Positions 10,310 to 19,940 of a stretch of DNA of 64,000 nt are shown piece after piece. The notes under the pieces are model-generated. The model did not search any database and had not been told where the DNA came from. It saw only the letters and a list, made by a program, of their open reading frames with translations. Origin of the DNA: Candidatus Vesicomyosocius okutanii (GTDB lineage Bacteria > Pseudomonadota > Gammaproteobacteria > PS1 > Pseudothioglobaceae); assembly GCF_000010405.1 (NCBI RefSeq), contig NC_009465.1, positions 248,001 to 312,000 of the forward strand. Direction: 5' to 3'. The stretch's first letter is position 1. Each line of letters begins with the position of its first letter. The position numbers were made by a program, and so were the translations under genes.

Positions 10310-11113
10310 ATGACAATTATTATTCAACATAGTTTAGATGAAAATATTGCTAAGAAAATTTCAAGCAAATTCCAAGTTTTTAATACTCATATCCGTCATA
10401 AAATAGTATCAGCTAATCTTGATGATTTAAGACAACAATATCAAATTGATTTTAACTATTTGCCTAAGCTTGACCTTTCTAGTATTCAATTGTTTGTTAG
10501 CGATATGGACTCCACCCTGATTAATATTGAATGTATTGATGAAATTGCTGATTTTGCTAATATTAAGCGAGAGGTAGGCGTTATTACTGAACTTACTATG
10601 CAAGGTAAATTGGATTTTGGTAGTTCTTTATTTAAGCGTGTCTCCTTGTTAAAAGGACTCAGTGTTGATGTGTTAGATAAGGTTTATACTCAGCGTTTAT
10701 CAGTCAGTCCTGGTGGTAGATCTCTTATTTCATTTTTTAAAACTAAGTTTATTAAAACCGCTATTGTATCAGGTGGTTTTACTTATTTTACTAATCGTTT
10801 GGTTAAAGATTTAGCGCTAGATTATGCATGTGCTAATGTATTATCAATTGAAAATAATCAATTAACTGGTGTTACAGAGGGATTGATGATTAATGCACAG
10901 GCTAAGTCAGATTTTGTTAAAGCGTTGTGCGATAAACAAGGTTGGTCATATAGTCAGGTTATTGTAGTGGGCGATGGTGTTAACGATTTAGATATGATGA
11001 ATATTGCTGGTTTAAGCGTTGCTTATCATGCTAAGCCTAGTGTCATAAAGCATGTTGATATTATCATTAACTTTGGCGGTTTAGATAAAATAATAGATTT
11101 ATTCAATCAATAA
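10310..11113 (+). CDS. serB: Phosphoserine phosphatase
   Basis: Dephosphorylates O-phosphoserine, the last step of serine synthesis. The HAD-fold motif I D-M-D-S-T-L is at about residue 63 and motif II S-G-G-F-T-Y-F near residue 147. Motif III is in G-D-G-V-N-D-L-D-M-M near residue 223. At 267 residues it is shorter than E. coli SerB because the N-terminal regulatory part is reduced, while the catalytic domain is complete. The frame allows a TTG start at 10304, but ATG at 10310 is preferred. It leads into ccmF with 6 bases between. Confidence 0.94.
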   Translation: MTIIIQHSLDENIAKKISSKFQVFNTHIRHKIVSANLDDLRQQYQIDFNYLPKLDLSSIQLFVSDMDSTLINIECIDEIADFANIKREVGVITELTMQGKLDFGSSLFKRVSLLKGLSVDVLDKVYTQRLSVSPGGRSLISFFKTKFIKTAIVSGGFTYFTNRLVKDLALDYACANVLSIENNQLTGVTEGLMINAQAKSDFVKALCDKQGWSYSQVIVVGDGVNDLDMMNIAGLSVAYHAKPSVIKHVDIIINFGGLDKIIDLFNQ

Positions 11114-11119
11114 TCTTTT

Positions 11120-13027
11120 ATGTTAATTGAAATTGGACATTTTGCATTGGTACTTGCGTTGGTGTTTGCAATGTTACAAGTGATTTTACCAACTATAGGT
11201 ATGATTAAGTACGATGTTGTACTTTCTAGCTTATCTAGACCCTTGTTATGGATGCAATTCTTTTGGATACTGATTGCTTTTGTTATTCTTGTTAATGCTT
11301 TTGTTGTGGATGATTTCTCTGTTAGATACGTAGCAAGTAATTCAAATACTCAATTGCCCAATATTTTTAAAATGTCAGCTATTTGGGGTGCACATGAGGG
11401 GTCTTTGTTATTATGGGCTTTGATTTTAGCCGCTTGGAGTGTAGCAGTATCTTTATTTTCTAGACGTTTACCTGTTGAAGTATTAAACCATATTTTAATT
11501 ATTCTTGGTTTAATTAGTATTGGGTTTTTGTTGTTTTTGTTATTAACTTCTAATCCTTTTGAGCGTTTAGATATTGTGCCATTACAAGGCCGAGAACTTA
11601 ACCCTTTGTTACAAGATTTTGGTTTAATTATTCATCCCCCTATGTTGTATATGGGTTATGTGGGAATGGCTATCCCTTTTGCTTTTGTTGTATCATCACT
11701 GATTCGTGGACAGTTAGATTCTACTTGGCTTAGGTGGTCACGCCCTTGGACGTTAATAGCATGGGCATTTTTAACGCTTGGAATCACACTTGGTTCTTGG
11801 TGGGCGTATTATGAACTTGGTTGGGGTGGTTGGTGGTTCTGGGATCCAGTAGAAAATGCTTCATTTATGCCATGGTTAGTGGCAACAGCATTGGTTCATT
11901 CTTTAAGTGTGAGTGAAAAGCGCAGTGCATTTAAACACTGGACTGTTCTATTGGCTATTTCTAGTTTTTCGTTAAGTTTATTAGGTACTTTTTTAGTTAG
12001 ATCAGGTATCCTTACTTCAGTGCATTCATTTGCTACTGACCCTGATAGGGGTTTATTTGTTTTGATATTTTTAGTGATTGTGATTGGTGGCTCGTTAGTA
12101 TTATATGCTTGGCGTGCTACTTTACTCATGCAAAGTAGTAATACCTTTTCTCTTTTATCAAGAGAGAGCGGTTTACTAGTTAACAATATATTATTAGTAG
12201 CTTCAATGTTAAGTGTTTTTTTAGGCACATTCTATCCACTACTATTGGATGCATTAGGTTTGGGTAAAATTTCAGTAGGCGCACCTTATTTTGGTTCAGT
12301 GTTTGTACCTATTATGATTTTGGCAATATTGATTATGGCGATTATCCCCTTTTTACGTTGGAAGGAAGATACTACACAAAGAGTGGTTGACTTACTAAAG
12401 CGGGTTTGGATAGGTGTAGGTTTGTTGTTTGTGATTAGTGTATTTTTGATCGATAATATTTTAGTTTTGCTAGCCGTTTTTTTATTTATTTGGATAGTTT
12501 CACATTCATTAGTACTTTTGTTTCAAAGGTTAGGACAAAAAGGCAGTATAAATCTTGCTTTCATTGGCATGATCTTTGCTCATATTGGTATTGCCGTATT
12601 CTTATTAGGTGCTACAGTTACAACCCAATACGGCGTTGAAAAAGATATACAAATGGAAATTGACAAACCAATAACTATAAAAGGTTATGACTTTATTTTT
12701 AAAGGTGTGACACGTTTATTTGGTCCAAATTATCAAGGAAATAAAGGTCATGTAGAGGTTTATTTTGAGGATGAAAAAATAGCAGATTTGAGACCTGAAA
12801 AACGCCAATACACTACAGGTATGCCAATGACTGAAGCGAGTATTGATTCATCATTATATCGTGATATTTATATTGCATTAGGTGAATCCTTAGAAGATGA
12901 TTCATGGAGTTTAAGAATTTATTATAAACCTCTTGTGCGCTGGATTTGGTTGGGAGGTTTATTGATTTCATTAGGTGCGTTACTAAGTGCATTTGACAGA
13001 AGATATCGATTGAGAATAAAAGAATGA
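11120..13027 (+). CDS. ccmF: Cytochrome c heme lyase subunit CcmF
   Basis: Large polytopic membrane protein of cytochrome c maturation system I that joins heme from CcmE to apocytochrome. The 635-residue protein has about 14-15 hydrophobic segments. It shows the tryptophan-rich signature W-G-G-W-W-F-W-D-P-V-E-N-A-S near residue 235, plus H-E-G-S-L-L-L-W and P-P-M-L-Y-M-G-Y with heme-ligand-type histidines. The stop overlaps the ccmI start (ATGA). The usual next genes, ccmG and ccmH, are missing at this locus. Confidence 0.96.
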   Translation: MLIEIGHFALVLALVFAMLQVILPTIGMIKYDVVLSSLSRPLLWMQFFWILIAFVILVNAFVVDDFSVRYVASNSNTQLPNIFKMSAIWGAHEGSLLLWALILAAWSVAVSLFSRRLPVEVLNHILIILGLISIGFLLFLLLTSNPFERLDIVPLQGRELNPLLQDFGLIIHPPMLYMGYVGMAIPFAFVVSSLIRGQLDSTWLRWSRPWTLIAWAFLTLGITLGSWWAYYELGWGGWWFWDPVENASFMPWLVATALVHSLSVSEKRSAFKHWTVLLAISSFSLSLLGTFLVRSGILTSVHSFATDPDRGLFVLIFLVIVIGGSLVLYAWRATLLMQSSNTFSLLSRESGLLVNNILLVASMLSVFLGTFYPLLLDALGLGKISVGAPYFGSVFVPIMILAILIMAIIPFLRWKEDTTQRVVDLLKRVWIGVGLLFVISVFLIDNILVLLAVFLFIWIVSHSLVLLFQRLGQKGSINLAFIGMIFAHIGIAVFLLGATVTTQYGVEKDIQMEIDKPITIKGYDFIFKGVTRLFGPNYQGNKGHVEVYFEDEKIADLRPEKRQYTTGMPMTEASIDSSLYRDIYIALGESLEDDSWSLRIYYKPLVRWIWLGGLLISLGALLSAFDRRYRLRIKE

Positions 13028-14190
13028 GTTTATACCTATGGTTTGCTTTAATGGTGATTGTTTCTTTTATTTGGATAATCTGGTTTTTGTATCGACCGAT
13101 TAAATCTAATAAATTTAATCTAGAAAGTTCTAATATTTCCTTAGGCAAACAAAAATTATTAGAACTTGAGCAAGATTTACATCAAAATTTGATTGATAAA
13201 AAGCAATTCAATCAGGCTAAAGAAGAGATTTCAATAACATTAGCTATTGAACTAAAACAAGCGAATAGTATTAATACTAGTACTAATAATAACATATTAA
13301 TAATAGTATTAATACTAGTATTGTTACCTGTCATGTCCATTGGTTTTTATCAATATCTGACTTCAAAAAATAACATGAACCAATCATCTTCAAATACAGA
13401 AGAGTCATTAAGTTTAGAACAAAGTGTTAATAAAATTGTACAGTATTTACAAACTAATAGAGATGACGCTGAGGCTTGGAGAATGCTTGGACTTACGTAT
13501 TTTGAATTAGGAGAATTAGACTTATCAATCAATGCTTATGAGAAATCTTTTCAAATTAATCCTAAAGATCCAAGATTATTAGTTGAATATGCATCTATAA
13601 TGATCAGTGCTAATGGTCATCAATTTTCAAATCATTCTATTAAATTAATCAAACAAGCCTTGGAGATTGATCCAAATGCATCAGATTCACTGTATTTAGC
13701 GGGTATGTTTGCTGCAAGGCAAGGAGATTTTGATTTAGCTAAAGGACTATGGCAACGTGCACTTAATGCTTTACCAAAAGACAGTATTAACAGAGTAGCT
13801 TTAGTTAATATTTTATCTGAGTTAAAAGTACTTGAATCAAGTAGGGATATGTCTAAACATTTTATTAGTGTACGTGTTAATGTGTCTGATGAAATACTAA
13901 AGTTTAGATCTAGTGAAGATTTTATAATGATTTATGTTAAAGCAGCTAAGGGTAGAGCTATGCCAATTGCGATTAAAAAAATCAAGTTAAAAGTTTTTAC
14001 AGGCCAAGTAGTTTTAACCGACCAAGATTCCGTGATACAAGACAATCAATTATCAGCCTATGATCAAGTAATTGTGGTAGTACGTATTAGTGCAACTGGC
14101 TCTGCTATAAGAAGTATAGACGATATACAAGTGCTAAGTAAAGTCATTAATGTTGCTGATAATCCATCTGTTTATTTGAATATGAAATAA
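13024..14190 (+). CDS. ccmI: Cytochrome c biogenesis TPR protein CcmI
   Basis: Apocytochrome c chaperone of the Ccm system. The 388 residues show one membrane segment at about 4-22, a cytoplasmic stretch, and a second segment at about 89-111. A periplasmic TPR region (about residues 140-260) follows, with A-W-R-M-L-G-L-T-Y-F-E-L-G repeats, then a C-terminal beta-rich domain. This is the CcmI (CycH) part of what is fused to CcmH in E. coli; no CcmH-type CxxC domain is present. It is coupled to ccmF, and dapE follows 4 bases after its stop. Confidence 0.88.
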   Translation: MSLYLWFALMVIVSFIWIIWFLYRPIKSNKFNLESSNISLGKQKLLELEQDLHQNLIDKKQFNQAKEEISITLAIELKQANSINTSTNNNILIIVLILVLLPVMSIGFYQYLTSKNNMNQSSSNTEESLSLEQSVNKIVQYLQTNRDDAEAWRMLGLTYFELGELDLSINAYEKSFQINPKDPRLLVEYASIMISANGHQFSNHSIKLIKQALEIDPNASDSLYLAGMFAARQGDFDLAKGLWQRALNALPKDSINRVALVNILSELKVLESSRDMSKHFISVRVNVSDEILKFRSSEDFIMIYVKAAKGRAMPIAIKKIKLKVFTGQVVLTDQDSVIQDNQLSAYDQVIVVVRISATGSAIRSIDDIQVLSKVINVADNPSVYLNMK

Positions 14191-14194
14191 TTTA

Positions 14195-15325
14195 ATGAGT
14201 AAAACTTTAACATTAGCAAAAAAGCTAGTTAGTATAGATTCTATTACCCCGCAAGATAAAGGCTGTCAGTCCATTATGATTAGTCATTTAAATGATCTTA
14301 ATTTTGAAATTACTGATTTAAAATTTGGCGAGGTTGATAATTTTTGGGCAATTCGTGGCCAGCAATCTCCTGTGTTTGTATTTGCAGGACATACTGATGT
14401 TGTACCTGTGGGCAATGAATCAGAATGGCATATGCCACCTTTTTCTGCTCAAGTTAAAAATGGTATGTTGTATGGTCGTGGAACATCTGATATGAAAGGC
14501 TCTTTGGCAGCCATGCTTAGTGCAACTGATAGATTTGTTAAAGATCATTCTAATCATAAAGGCTCAATTGGTTATTTAATTACTTCTGATGAAGAAGGTC
14601 CTGCTATTAATGGTACTGTTAAAGTTGCCCAATATTTAAAAAAAATAAACCAAACGGTTGATTATTGTTTAGTGGGTGAGCCATCAGCCACTCATGAGTT
14701 AGGAGATATTATTAAAAATGGCCGTCGTGGCTCTTTAAATGGTTCTTTTAAAATTATTGGAAAGCAAGGGCATATTGCCTATCCGCATTTGGCAAGTAAT
14801 CCTATTCATTTAGTCATACCAGCATTAAATGATTTGTGTAATGAAGTTTGGGATGAGGGTAATGAGTATTTTCCAGCTACTAGTTTTCAAATTTCTAATA
14901 TCCAGTCAGGAACAGGGGTAACTAATGTTATTCCAGGTGAAAGTAATATTGTTTTTAATTTTCGTTATTCCACACAATGCACTCAAGAACAATTACAAAG
15001 TCGAGTTTGTGCAATTCTAGATAAACGTAATTTTGAATATCAAATCACTTGGGAACATTCTGGTTATCCGTTTTTAACCCCAAAGGGTAAATTGGTTAAT
15101 GCTTGTGTTAATGCTATTAAAACGGTAAAAAATATAAATACCCAATTATCCACTTCTGGTGGTACTTCAGATGGACGCTTTATTGCCCCAATTTTAAAGA
15201 CTAGAGTTATAGAATTAGGTCCTTCAAATGCAACTATTCATCAAGTTAATGAGTGTGTATCCATCCAAGATTTAGAAGATTTAAGTGATATTTATTATCA
15301 TATTCTAAAAAATATACTGACCTAG
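14195..15325 (+). CDS. dapE: Succinyl-diaminopimelate desuccinylase
   Basis: Zinc metallohydrolase of the succinylase branch of lysine/diaminopimelate synthesis. It is full length at 376 residues. It shows the M20 signatures F-A-G-H-T-D-V-V-P-V-G (metal-binding His and catalytic Asp, about residues 65-75), G-R-G-T-S-D-M-K-G (bridging Asp), S-D-E-E-G-P (general base and ligand Glu), and V-G-E-P-S-A-T. A late histidine occurs in N-A-T-I-H-Q-V-N-E. It fits with dapA further on to supply peptidoglycan precursors. Confidence 0.96.
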   Translation: MSKTLTLAKKLVSIDSITPQDKGCQSIMISHLNDLNFEITDLKFGEVDNFWAIRGQQSPVFVFAGHTDVVPVGNESEWHMPPFSAQVKNGMLYGRGTSDMKGSLAAMLSATDRFVKDHSNHKGSIGYLITSDEEGPAINGTVKVAQYLKKINQTVDYCLVGEPSATHELGDIIKNGRRGSLNGSFKIIGKQGHIAYPHLASNPIHLVIPALNDLCNEVWDEGNEYFPATSFQISNIQSGTGVTNVIPGESNIVFNFRYSTQCTQEQLQSRVCAILDKRNFEYQITWEHSGYPFLTPKGKLVNACVNAIKTVKNINTQLSTSGGTSDGRFIAPILKTRVIELGPSNATIHQVNECVSIQDLEDLSDIYYHILKNILT

Positions 15326-15328
15326 CTC

Positions 15329-16003
15329 ATGCGTTTTGATATTATTACTTTATTTCCTAACATGTTTAATATCATTAAGGATGAAGGTGTTGTCGCGCGA
15401 GCTATCAAAAAATCACACCTCTCAGTTCATATTTGGCAACTTAGAGATTTTAGCAATAACAAATACAAAAATATTGACGATAAGCCTTATGGTGGTGGTG
15501 GAGGTATGGTAATGCAAGTCAAGCCCATTCGTGATTGTATTAACAAAATCAAACAATCAAGTCCAAAAACTAAGATCATTTATCTATCACCACAAGGTCA
15601 GCCACTTAAACATAAGCTAACTAAAGAATTGTCCATGTTTGATGCAATTACTTTATTATGTGGACGTTATGAAGGTGTGGATGAGCGCATTATTAATCAC
15701 GATATTGATATGGAAATATCTATTGGTGATTATATTATTAGTGGGGGCGAATTAGCAGCTATGGTTCTTATTGATACGGTTAGTCGGCAAATCCCAAATG
15801 TACTTGGTAATATTAATTCATTAAATGATTCCTTTACAAATAATTTGTTAGATTACCCAAATTACACGCGTCCTAAAATTATTGACAACCAAAAAGTTCC
15901 TGAAGTATTACTAAGTGGACATCAAGCTAATATTAATATTTGGAGAATAGAGCAATCCATTAAAAAAACTAAAAAAAAACGTAAGGACCTTTTAAAAAAT
16001 TAG
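15329..16003 (+). CDS. trmD: tRNA (guanine-37-N1)-methyltransferase
   Basis: SPOUT methyltransferase making m1G37, which prevents +1 frameshifting. It is 224 residues, slightly shorter than E. coli TrmD mainly at the C terminus. The P-Y-G-G-G-G-G-M-V-M block and the knot signature L-C-G-R-Y-E-G-V-D-E-R are intact, followed by I-S-I-G-D-Y-I-I-S-G-G-E-L-A. TrmD normally sits in rpsP-rimM-trmD-rplS; here it follows dapE by 3 bases and no ribosomal protein gene is adjacent, so the operon has been rearranged. Confidence 0.95.
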   Translation: MRFDIITLFPNMFNIIKDEGVVARAIKKSHLSVHIWQLRDFSNNKYKNIDDKPYGGGGGMVMQVKPIRDCINKIKQSSPKTKIIYLSPQGQPLKHKLTKELSMFDAITLLCGRYEGVDERIINHDIDMEISIGDYIISGGELAAMVLIDTVSRQIPNVLGNINSLNDSFTNNLLDYPNYTRPKIIDNQKVPEVLLSGHQANINIWRIEQSIKKTKKKRKDLLKN

Positions 16004-16089
16004 GTACATTTGTATTAGATATCATTAGTTTTATTTTATTAGAAACAATAAGATGGTTATAGAACTAAGTCATTAGATACTATAGATTG

Positions 16090-16118
16090 TTGTTTATTTG
16101 CTAAATAATTTTTATAAT
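16090..16118 (+). promoter_or_regulatory. Candidate sigma70 promoter for glnK-amtB
   Basis: TTGTTT at 16090-16095 and TATAAT at 16113-16118 with a 17-base spacer. A second TATAAT lies at 16126-16131. No sigma54 -24/-12 element (TGGC..TTGC) is visible upstream, which differs from many glnK-amtB operons. Confidence 0.4.
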
Positions 16119-16162
16119 CTGACGATATAATGCAATTTAATTACGATAAAAAGGAGGGAAAT

Positions 16163-16501
16163 ATGAAGTTTGTGACAGCAATTCTAAGACCGCATAAATT
16201 AGACAGCGTTAGAGAGGCGTTATCTGAAGTGGGCGTATCTGGCGTAACAGTGACTGAAGTAAAAGGTTTTGGTCGTCAAAAAGGACATACTGAATTATAT
16301 AGAGGAACAGAGTATCAAATTGATTTTTTGCCTAAAATTAAATTAGAAATTGCAATTGAGGCTAAAAAACTTGATGAAGTGATTGAAATGATTAGTAGTG
16401 TGACGAATTCTGGCAAGGTAGGTGATGGAAAAATTTTTGTTTCTAATTTAGATAAAGTGGTTCGTATTCGTACGGGCGAGACAGATAAAAATGCACTTTA
16501 A
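16163..16501 (+). CDS. glnK: Nitrogen regulatory protein P-II (GlnK type, linked to amtB)
   Basis: Trimeric signal protein that reports 2-oxoglutarate, ATP/ADP and glutamine status and can block AmtB. The frame opens at 16130, but AAGGAGGG lies just before the ATG at 16163, giving the usual 112 residues. The T-loop carries the uridylylation-site Tyr51 in E-L-Y-R-G-T-E-Y, and the C-terminal signature V-R-I-R-T-G-E-T is present. amtB begins 11 bases after the stop with its own ribosome-binding site. A second P-II gene lies at 22118. Confidence 0.93.
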   Translation: MKFVTAILRPHKLDSVREALSEVGVSGVTVTEVKGFGRQKGHTELYRGTEYQIDFLPKIKLEIAIEAKKLDEVIEMISSVTNSGKVGDGKIFVSNLDKVVRIRTGETDKNAL

Positions 16502-16511
16502 GGAGTTAGTA

Positions 16512-17786
16512 GTGAAGAAATTATTAGTAACATTGGCATACTTACCAATGAGTGTGTTTTCACAGGATATTAACGGTGCTGATACAGCTTGGATAATGAC
16601 ATCAACAGCCTTGGTGTTATTGATGACATTGCCAGGTTTGGCATTATTTTATGGTGGTTTAGTTCGTACTAAAAATATTTTATCAGTACTTATGCAATGT
16701 TTTACTATTGCAGGTATTGTGAGTATTTTGTGGTTTGTGGTAGGATATTCGATTGCTTTTTCAGGGGATAGTCCTTACTTTGGTGATTTTTCTAATATAC
16801 TTTTAATGAAAGTTAGTATAAACATGATTAATAACTCAATTCCAGAATCTTTATTTGTGATGTTTCAAATGACATTTGCCATTATTACGCCTGCTTTGAT
16901 TATTGGAGGTTATGCAGAAAGAATGAAATTTTCAGCTGTATTGCTGTTTAGTTCTATTTGGCTTTTAGTAGTTTATGCACCTATTACGCATTGGGTGTGG
17001 GGTGGGGGTTGGTTAGGTAATATGCTTGATTATGCCGGGGGTACGGTTGTTCATATTACTGCGGGTATTGCTGCACTAGTAGCTGCCATTGTTTTAGGAC
17101 CTAGAAAAGGTTTTTTAAAAAGACCTATACCACCACATAATATGACTATGACTATTACAGGTGCAGCAATGCTTTGGGTTGGTTGGTTTGGATTTAATGG
17201 TGGCTCTGCTTTAGCAGTAGGAGGGAATGCAGCTATGGCTATTTTAGTAACACATATCTCAGCAGCAACAGGGGCGATTACGTGGATGTTTTACGAATGG
17301 ATTAAGTTTGGTAGGCCAACTGCATTAGGTACGGTAACAGGTATGGTTGCAGGTTTGGGAACAATCACTCCGGCCTCTGGTTTTGTAGGCCCAGTAGGTG
17401 CTTTAGTGATTGGTTTTATTGCTGGTATTGTGTGTTTTAATGCGGTGATTATCATCAAACAAAAATTTAAAATTGATGATTCGTTAGATGTATTTCCAGT
17501 ACATGGAGTAGGTGGTATTATGGGCACTTTAATGGTAGGATTTTTTGCTTCTAAAGAATTGGGTATTTTTTCTGGACAAGGTGGTTGGGATCATGAAGCA
17601 ATTTTGATTTATGAGCAATTACAAATACAATTTATAGGTGTGGTAGCAACTGTTATTTATACGGCTATTGCTACTTATCTTATTCTTAAAATAGTGAATG
17701 TTATAACAGGCTTGAGAGTAAGTGAGGAGGAAGAACAACAAGGCTTAGATATTATTTCTCATGAAGAAAAAGGATACGATTTGTAA
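16512..17786 (+). CDS. amtB: Ammonium transporter AmtB
   Basis: Inner-membrane ammonium channel. The frame opens at 16491 inside glnK, but AAGGAG at 16499-16504 points to GTG at 16512, giving 424 residues with a signal peptide (about residues 1-17) typical of AmtB. About 11 hydrophobic segments are visible. Signatures are D-T-A-W-I-M, the pore histidine in V-H-I-T-A-G-I-A-A-L-V-A-A, and G-W-F-G-F-N-G-G-S, with the second pore histidine in V-H-G-V-G-G-I-M-G. The glnK-amtB pairing indicates regulated ammonium uptake, plausibly from host or seawater. Confidence 0.96.
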   Translation: MKKLLVTLAYLPMSVFSQDINGADTAWIMTSTALVLLMTLPGLALFYGGLVRTKNILSVLMQCFTIAGIVSILWFVVGYSIAFSGDSPYFGDFSNILLMKVSINMINNSIPESLFVMFQMTFAIITPALIIGGYAERMKFSAVLLFSSIWLLVVYAPITHWVWGGGWLGNMLDYAGGTVVHITAGIAALVAAIVLGPRKGFLKRPIPPHNMTMTITGAAMLWVGWFGFNGGSALAVGGNAAMAILVTHISAATGAITWMFYEWIKFGRPTALGTVTGMVAGLGTITPASGFVGPVGALVIGFIAGIVCFNAVIIIKQKFKIDDSLDVFPVHGVGGIMGTLMVGFFASKELGIFSGQGGWDHEAILIYEQLQIQFIGVVATVIYTAIATYLILKIVNVITGLRVSEEEEQQGLDIISHEEKGYDL

Positions 17787-17899
17787 GTTAAGTTTGGTTT
17801 AATTAAACTTGTTAATTGTTGAATCATTAGTAGGTTTTTATGTTGATAAAAATGGATTCGTATATAATTCACACTAATTAGTTTTATTAAATAGTTGAA

Positions 17900-18790
17900 G
17901 TGCATATAAATCACCCACTAACTGGTTCAATGGTCGCCTTAATTACCCCGATGTTTGATGATGGATCGATAGATTTTAGCGCACTAAAATCATTGGTAGC
18001 ATTTCATATTGATGCTGGTACTAAGGCGATTGTTTCAATGGGGACTACAGGAGAAAGTGCAACTCTTAATCAGGATGAGCATATTGAGGTGATACGAGCA
18101 ACGGTTGAATTTGCAAACTCATGTATTCCAGTAATTGCTGGTACGGGTGCAAATTCTACTTCTGAAGCTATTAAGCTTACTAAAGTGGCTAAAGAAATTG
18201 GTGCTGATGCTTGTCTTCTAGTTACTCCGTATTACAATAAGCCGACTCAAGAGGGGTTGTATCAACATTATAAGTTGATTGCTGAGACGGTAGATATTTA
18301 TCAAATTTTATATAATGTTCCTAGTAGAACAGCAGTCGATCTTTCTGTAGAAACAGTAATTCGCTTATCCGATATTAATAATATCATTGGTATTAAAGAT
18401 GCAACGGGTAATTTGAACATTGCACAATCATTAATTGAGCAATGTTCGGATGACTTTTTGCTTTATAGTGGTGATGATGCAACAGCAGTTGAATTTATTT
18501 TGATGGGTGGGCATGGCGGTATTTCTGTAACTGCTAATGTTGCACCAAAGCAGGTGGCTTTTGCTTATCAATTTGCACTTGAGAATAAAAGAGAATTAGC
18601 AGAATTAACTAACGAATCACTAATTGATTTACATCAACATTTATTTTCTGAATCTAACCCAATACCTGTTAAATGGGCAATGTATAAAATGGGAAAATGT
18701 AATAATGGTATTCGTTTGCCTTTAATGACGTTATCAAAACAAGCTAAAATGATATTAGAACAAGATTTATCTAATTTAGGGATTATATAA
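17900..18790 (+). CDS. dapA: 4-hydroxy-tetrahydrodipicolinate synthase
   Basis: Condenses pyruvate with aspartate semialdehyde, the first step specific to lysine/DAP synthesis. It is 296 residues, the usual length. The G-T-T-G-E-S-A-T-L block, catalytic tyrosine in L-Y-N-V-P-S-R-T, and Schiff-base lysine in I-I-G-I-K-D-A-T-G-N are all present. GTG at 17900 is chosen because the next in-frame ATG would remove part of the conserved T-G-S-M-V-A-L-I-T-P strand. bamC follows 2 bases later, as in E. coli dapA-bamC. Confidence 0.96.
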   Translation: MHINHPLTGSMVALITPMFDDGSIDFSALKSLVAFHIDAGTKAIVSMGTTGESATLNQDEHIEVIRATVEFANSCIPVIAGTGANSTSEAIKLTKVAKEIGADACLLVTPYYNKPTQEGLYQHYKLIAETVDIYQILYNVPSRTAVDLSVETVIRLSDINNIIGIKDATGNLNIAQSLIEQCSDDFLLYSGDDATAVEFILMGGHGGISVTANVAPKQVAFAYQFALENKRELAELTNESLIDLHQHLFSESNPIPVKWAMYKMGKCNNGIRLPLMTLSKQAKMILEQDLSNLGII

Positions 18791-18792
18791 TA

Positions 18793-19926
18793 ATGGTAAT
18801 TAGGGGATTAATAGCATTATTTTTGGTATTTTCTTTGGGTGGTTGCCTTTCTCTCGGCAATAAAGAAGGGCAAAAACATAATGGAATAGGTGGAAGAGAT
18901 GTTGAATATTATTCAAAGAAAATATTAACTTCTTTAGAGATTCCGCCAGATTTAACCAAACCTAGTGTTAAAAATTCTCTAAAGTTAGGTAAATATGTTT
19001 CTAATTTTCAAGAAGATTTGGTTAATTTTTCTAAACAAGATAGTTCAATTAAAAAGGTTTCAAATATTTTAAGAACCCCTACTAATGTTGAGGTAATTAA
19101 GTCTAGTAGTTTTCGCTGGTTGGTGGTTGATAAAGAACCAGATGTAGTATGGGAATTAGCTAAAAGTTTTTTTCAATTTTATGGCTTTGTTATTAAGAAG
19201 GCTAGTAAAAAGACTGGAATTATGGAGACTAATTTTTTAGAAAATCATCCAGAAATTTCTAATCAATCTTTGGGATTTATTCGTTCTATGTTTAGAAAAG
19301 TAACAAAAATGAAATACACATTACCAGTTGCTGATAAATATCGACTTCGTATTGAGCCGATTGATGATAATAAATCTGCAGTTTATCTATCATTAAGTTC
19401 AATGCAAGAAGTGCTGACTAATAAAGGAGGTGATGATGAAAATACTATTTGGCAGGCTCAATCTAAAGATCCAATATTGGAAACAGAAATGCTTTATCGA
19501 TTAATGATTTTTTTAGGTAGTGATCATGTGCTTGCTAAAGAAAAAATTCTTGCTGCTAGAGAGCAACAAATATTAACTGTTGTAGTTGCTAAAGGCGTTG
19601 GTGGTTATGCTAAGTTGGTTTTTCCATTAACCCAATATGAAACTTGGAGTAATATAAGTTGGGCTTTAGATCAAATTGGGGCTGATATTGAAGATAAAGA
19701 TATTAGAGAGGGTAGTTTTTATATTAATTTTGCTAAAGAAGAAGATGAAAGTATATTTTCACGATTGTTTAGTAATAGTGTAATAAAAGAATCTTTTCAA
19801 ATTGTTGTTAGACAAGTTGATAGTAATATAACAGAAGTATATTTTAATGATTTATCTGAAGAAAACAAACAAACAACAATTGACTTTAGTTATCAATTTT
19901 TAGGCGATATTGCCAAACAGTTCTAG
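18793..19926 (+). CDS. bamC: Outer-membrane assembly lipoprotein BamC
   Basis: Lipoprotein accessory of the BAM complex that inserts outer-membrane beta-barrels. The signal peptide ends in a lipobox L-G-G-C with Cys at residue 18. The 377-residue protein then has the unstructured BamD-binding region with L-E-I-P-P-D-L-T near residue 50, followed by two helix-grip domains. Sequence away from the lipobox and I-P-P-D-L region is weakly conserved, as is normal for this family. Position after dapA supports the call. Confidence 0.88.
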   Translation: MVIRGLIALFLVFSLGGCLSLGNKEGQKHNGIGGRDVEYYSKKILTSLEIPPDLTKPSVKNSLKLGKYVSNFQEDLVNFSKQDSSIKKVSNILRTPTNVEVIKSSSFRWLVVDKEPDVVWELAKSFFQFYGFVIKKASKKTGIMETNFLENHPEISNQSLGFIRSMFRKVTKMKYTLPVADKYRLRIEPIDDNKSAVYLSLSSMQEVLTNKGGDDENTIWQAQSKDPILETEMLYRLMIFLGSDHVLAKEKILAAREQQILTVVVAKGVGGYAKLVFPLTQYETWSNISWALDQIGADIEDKDIREGSFYINFAKEEDESIFSRLFSNSVIKESFQIVVRQVDSNITEVYFNDLSEENKQTTIDFSYQFLGDIAKQF

Positions 19927-19940
19927 TTAAATAAAAGCTG

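Noticed and set aside
11896-12228. 110-codon minus-strand frame inside ccmF
   Set aside because: It is an antisense shadow of a strongly conserved membrane-protein gene with no start signal or family resemblance.
13265-13325. Dense inverted TATTAATACTAG-like repeats inside ccmI
   Set aside because: They fall in codons for an Asn/Thr-rich linker and an Ile/Leu-rich membrane segment; AT-rich codon use explains them.
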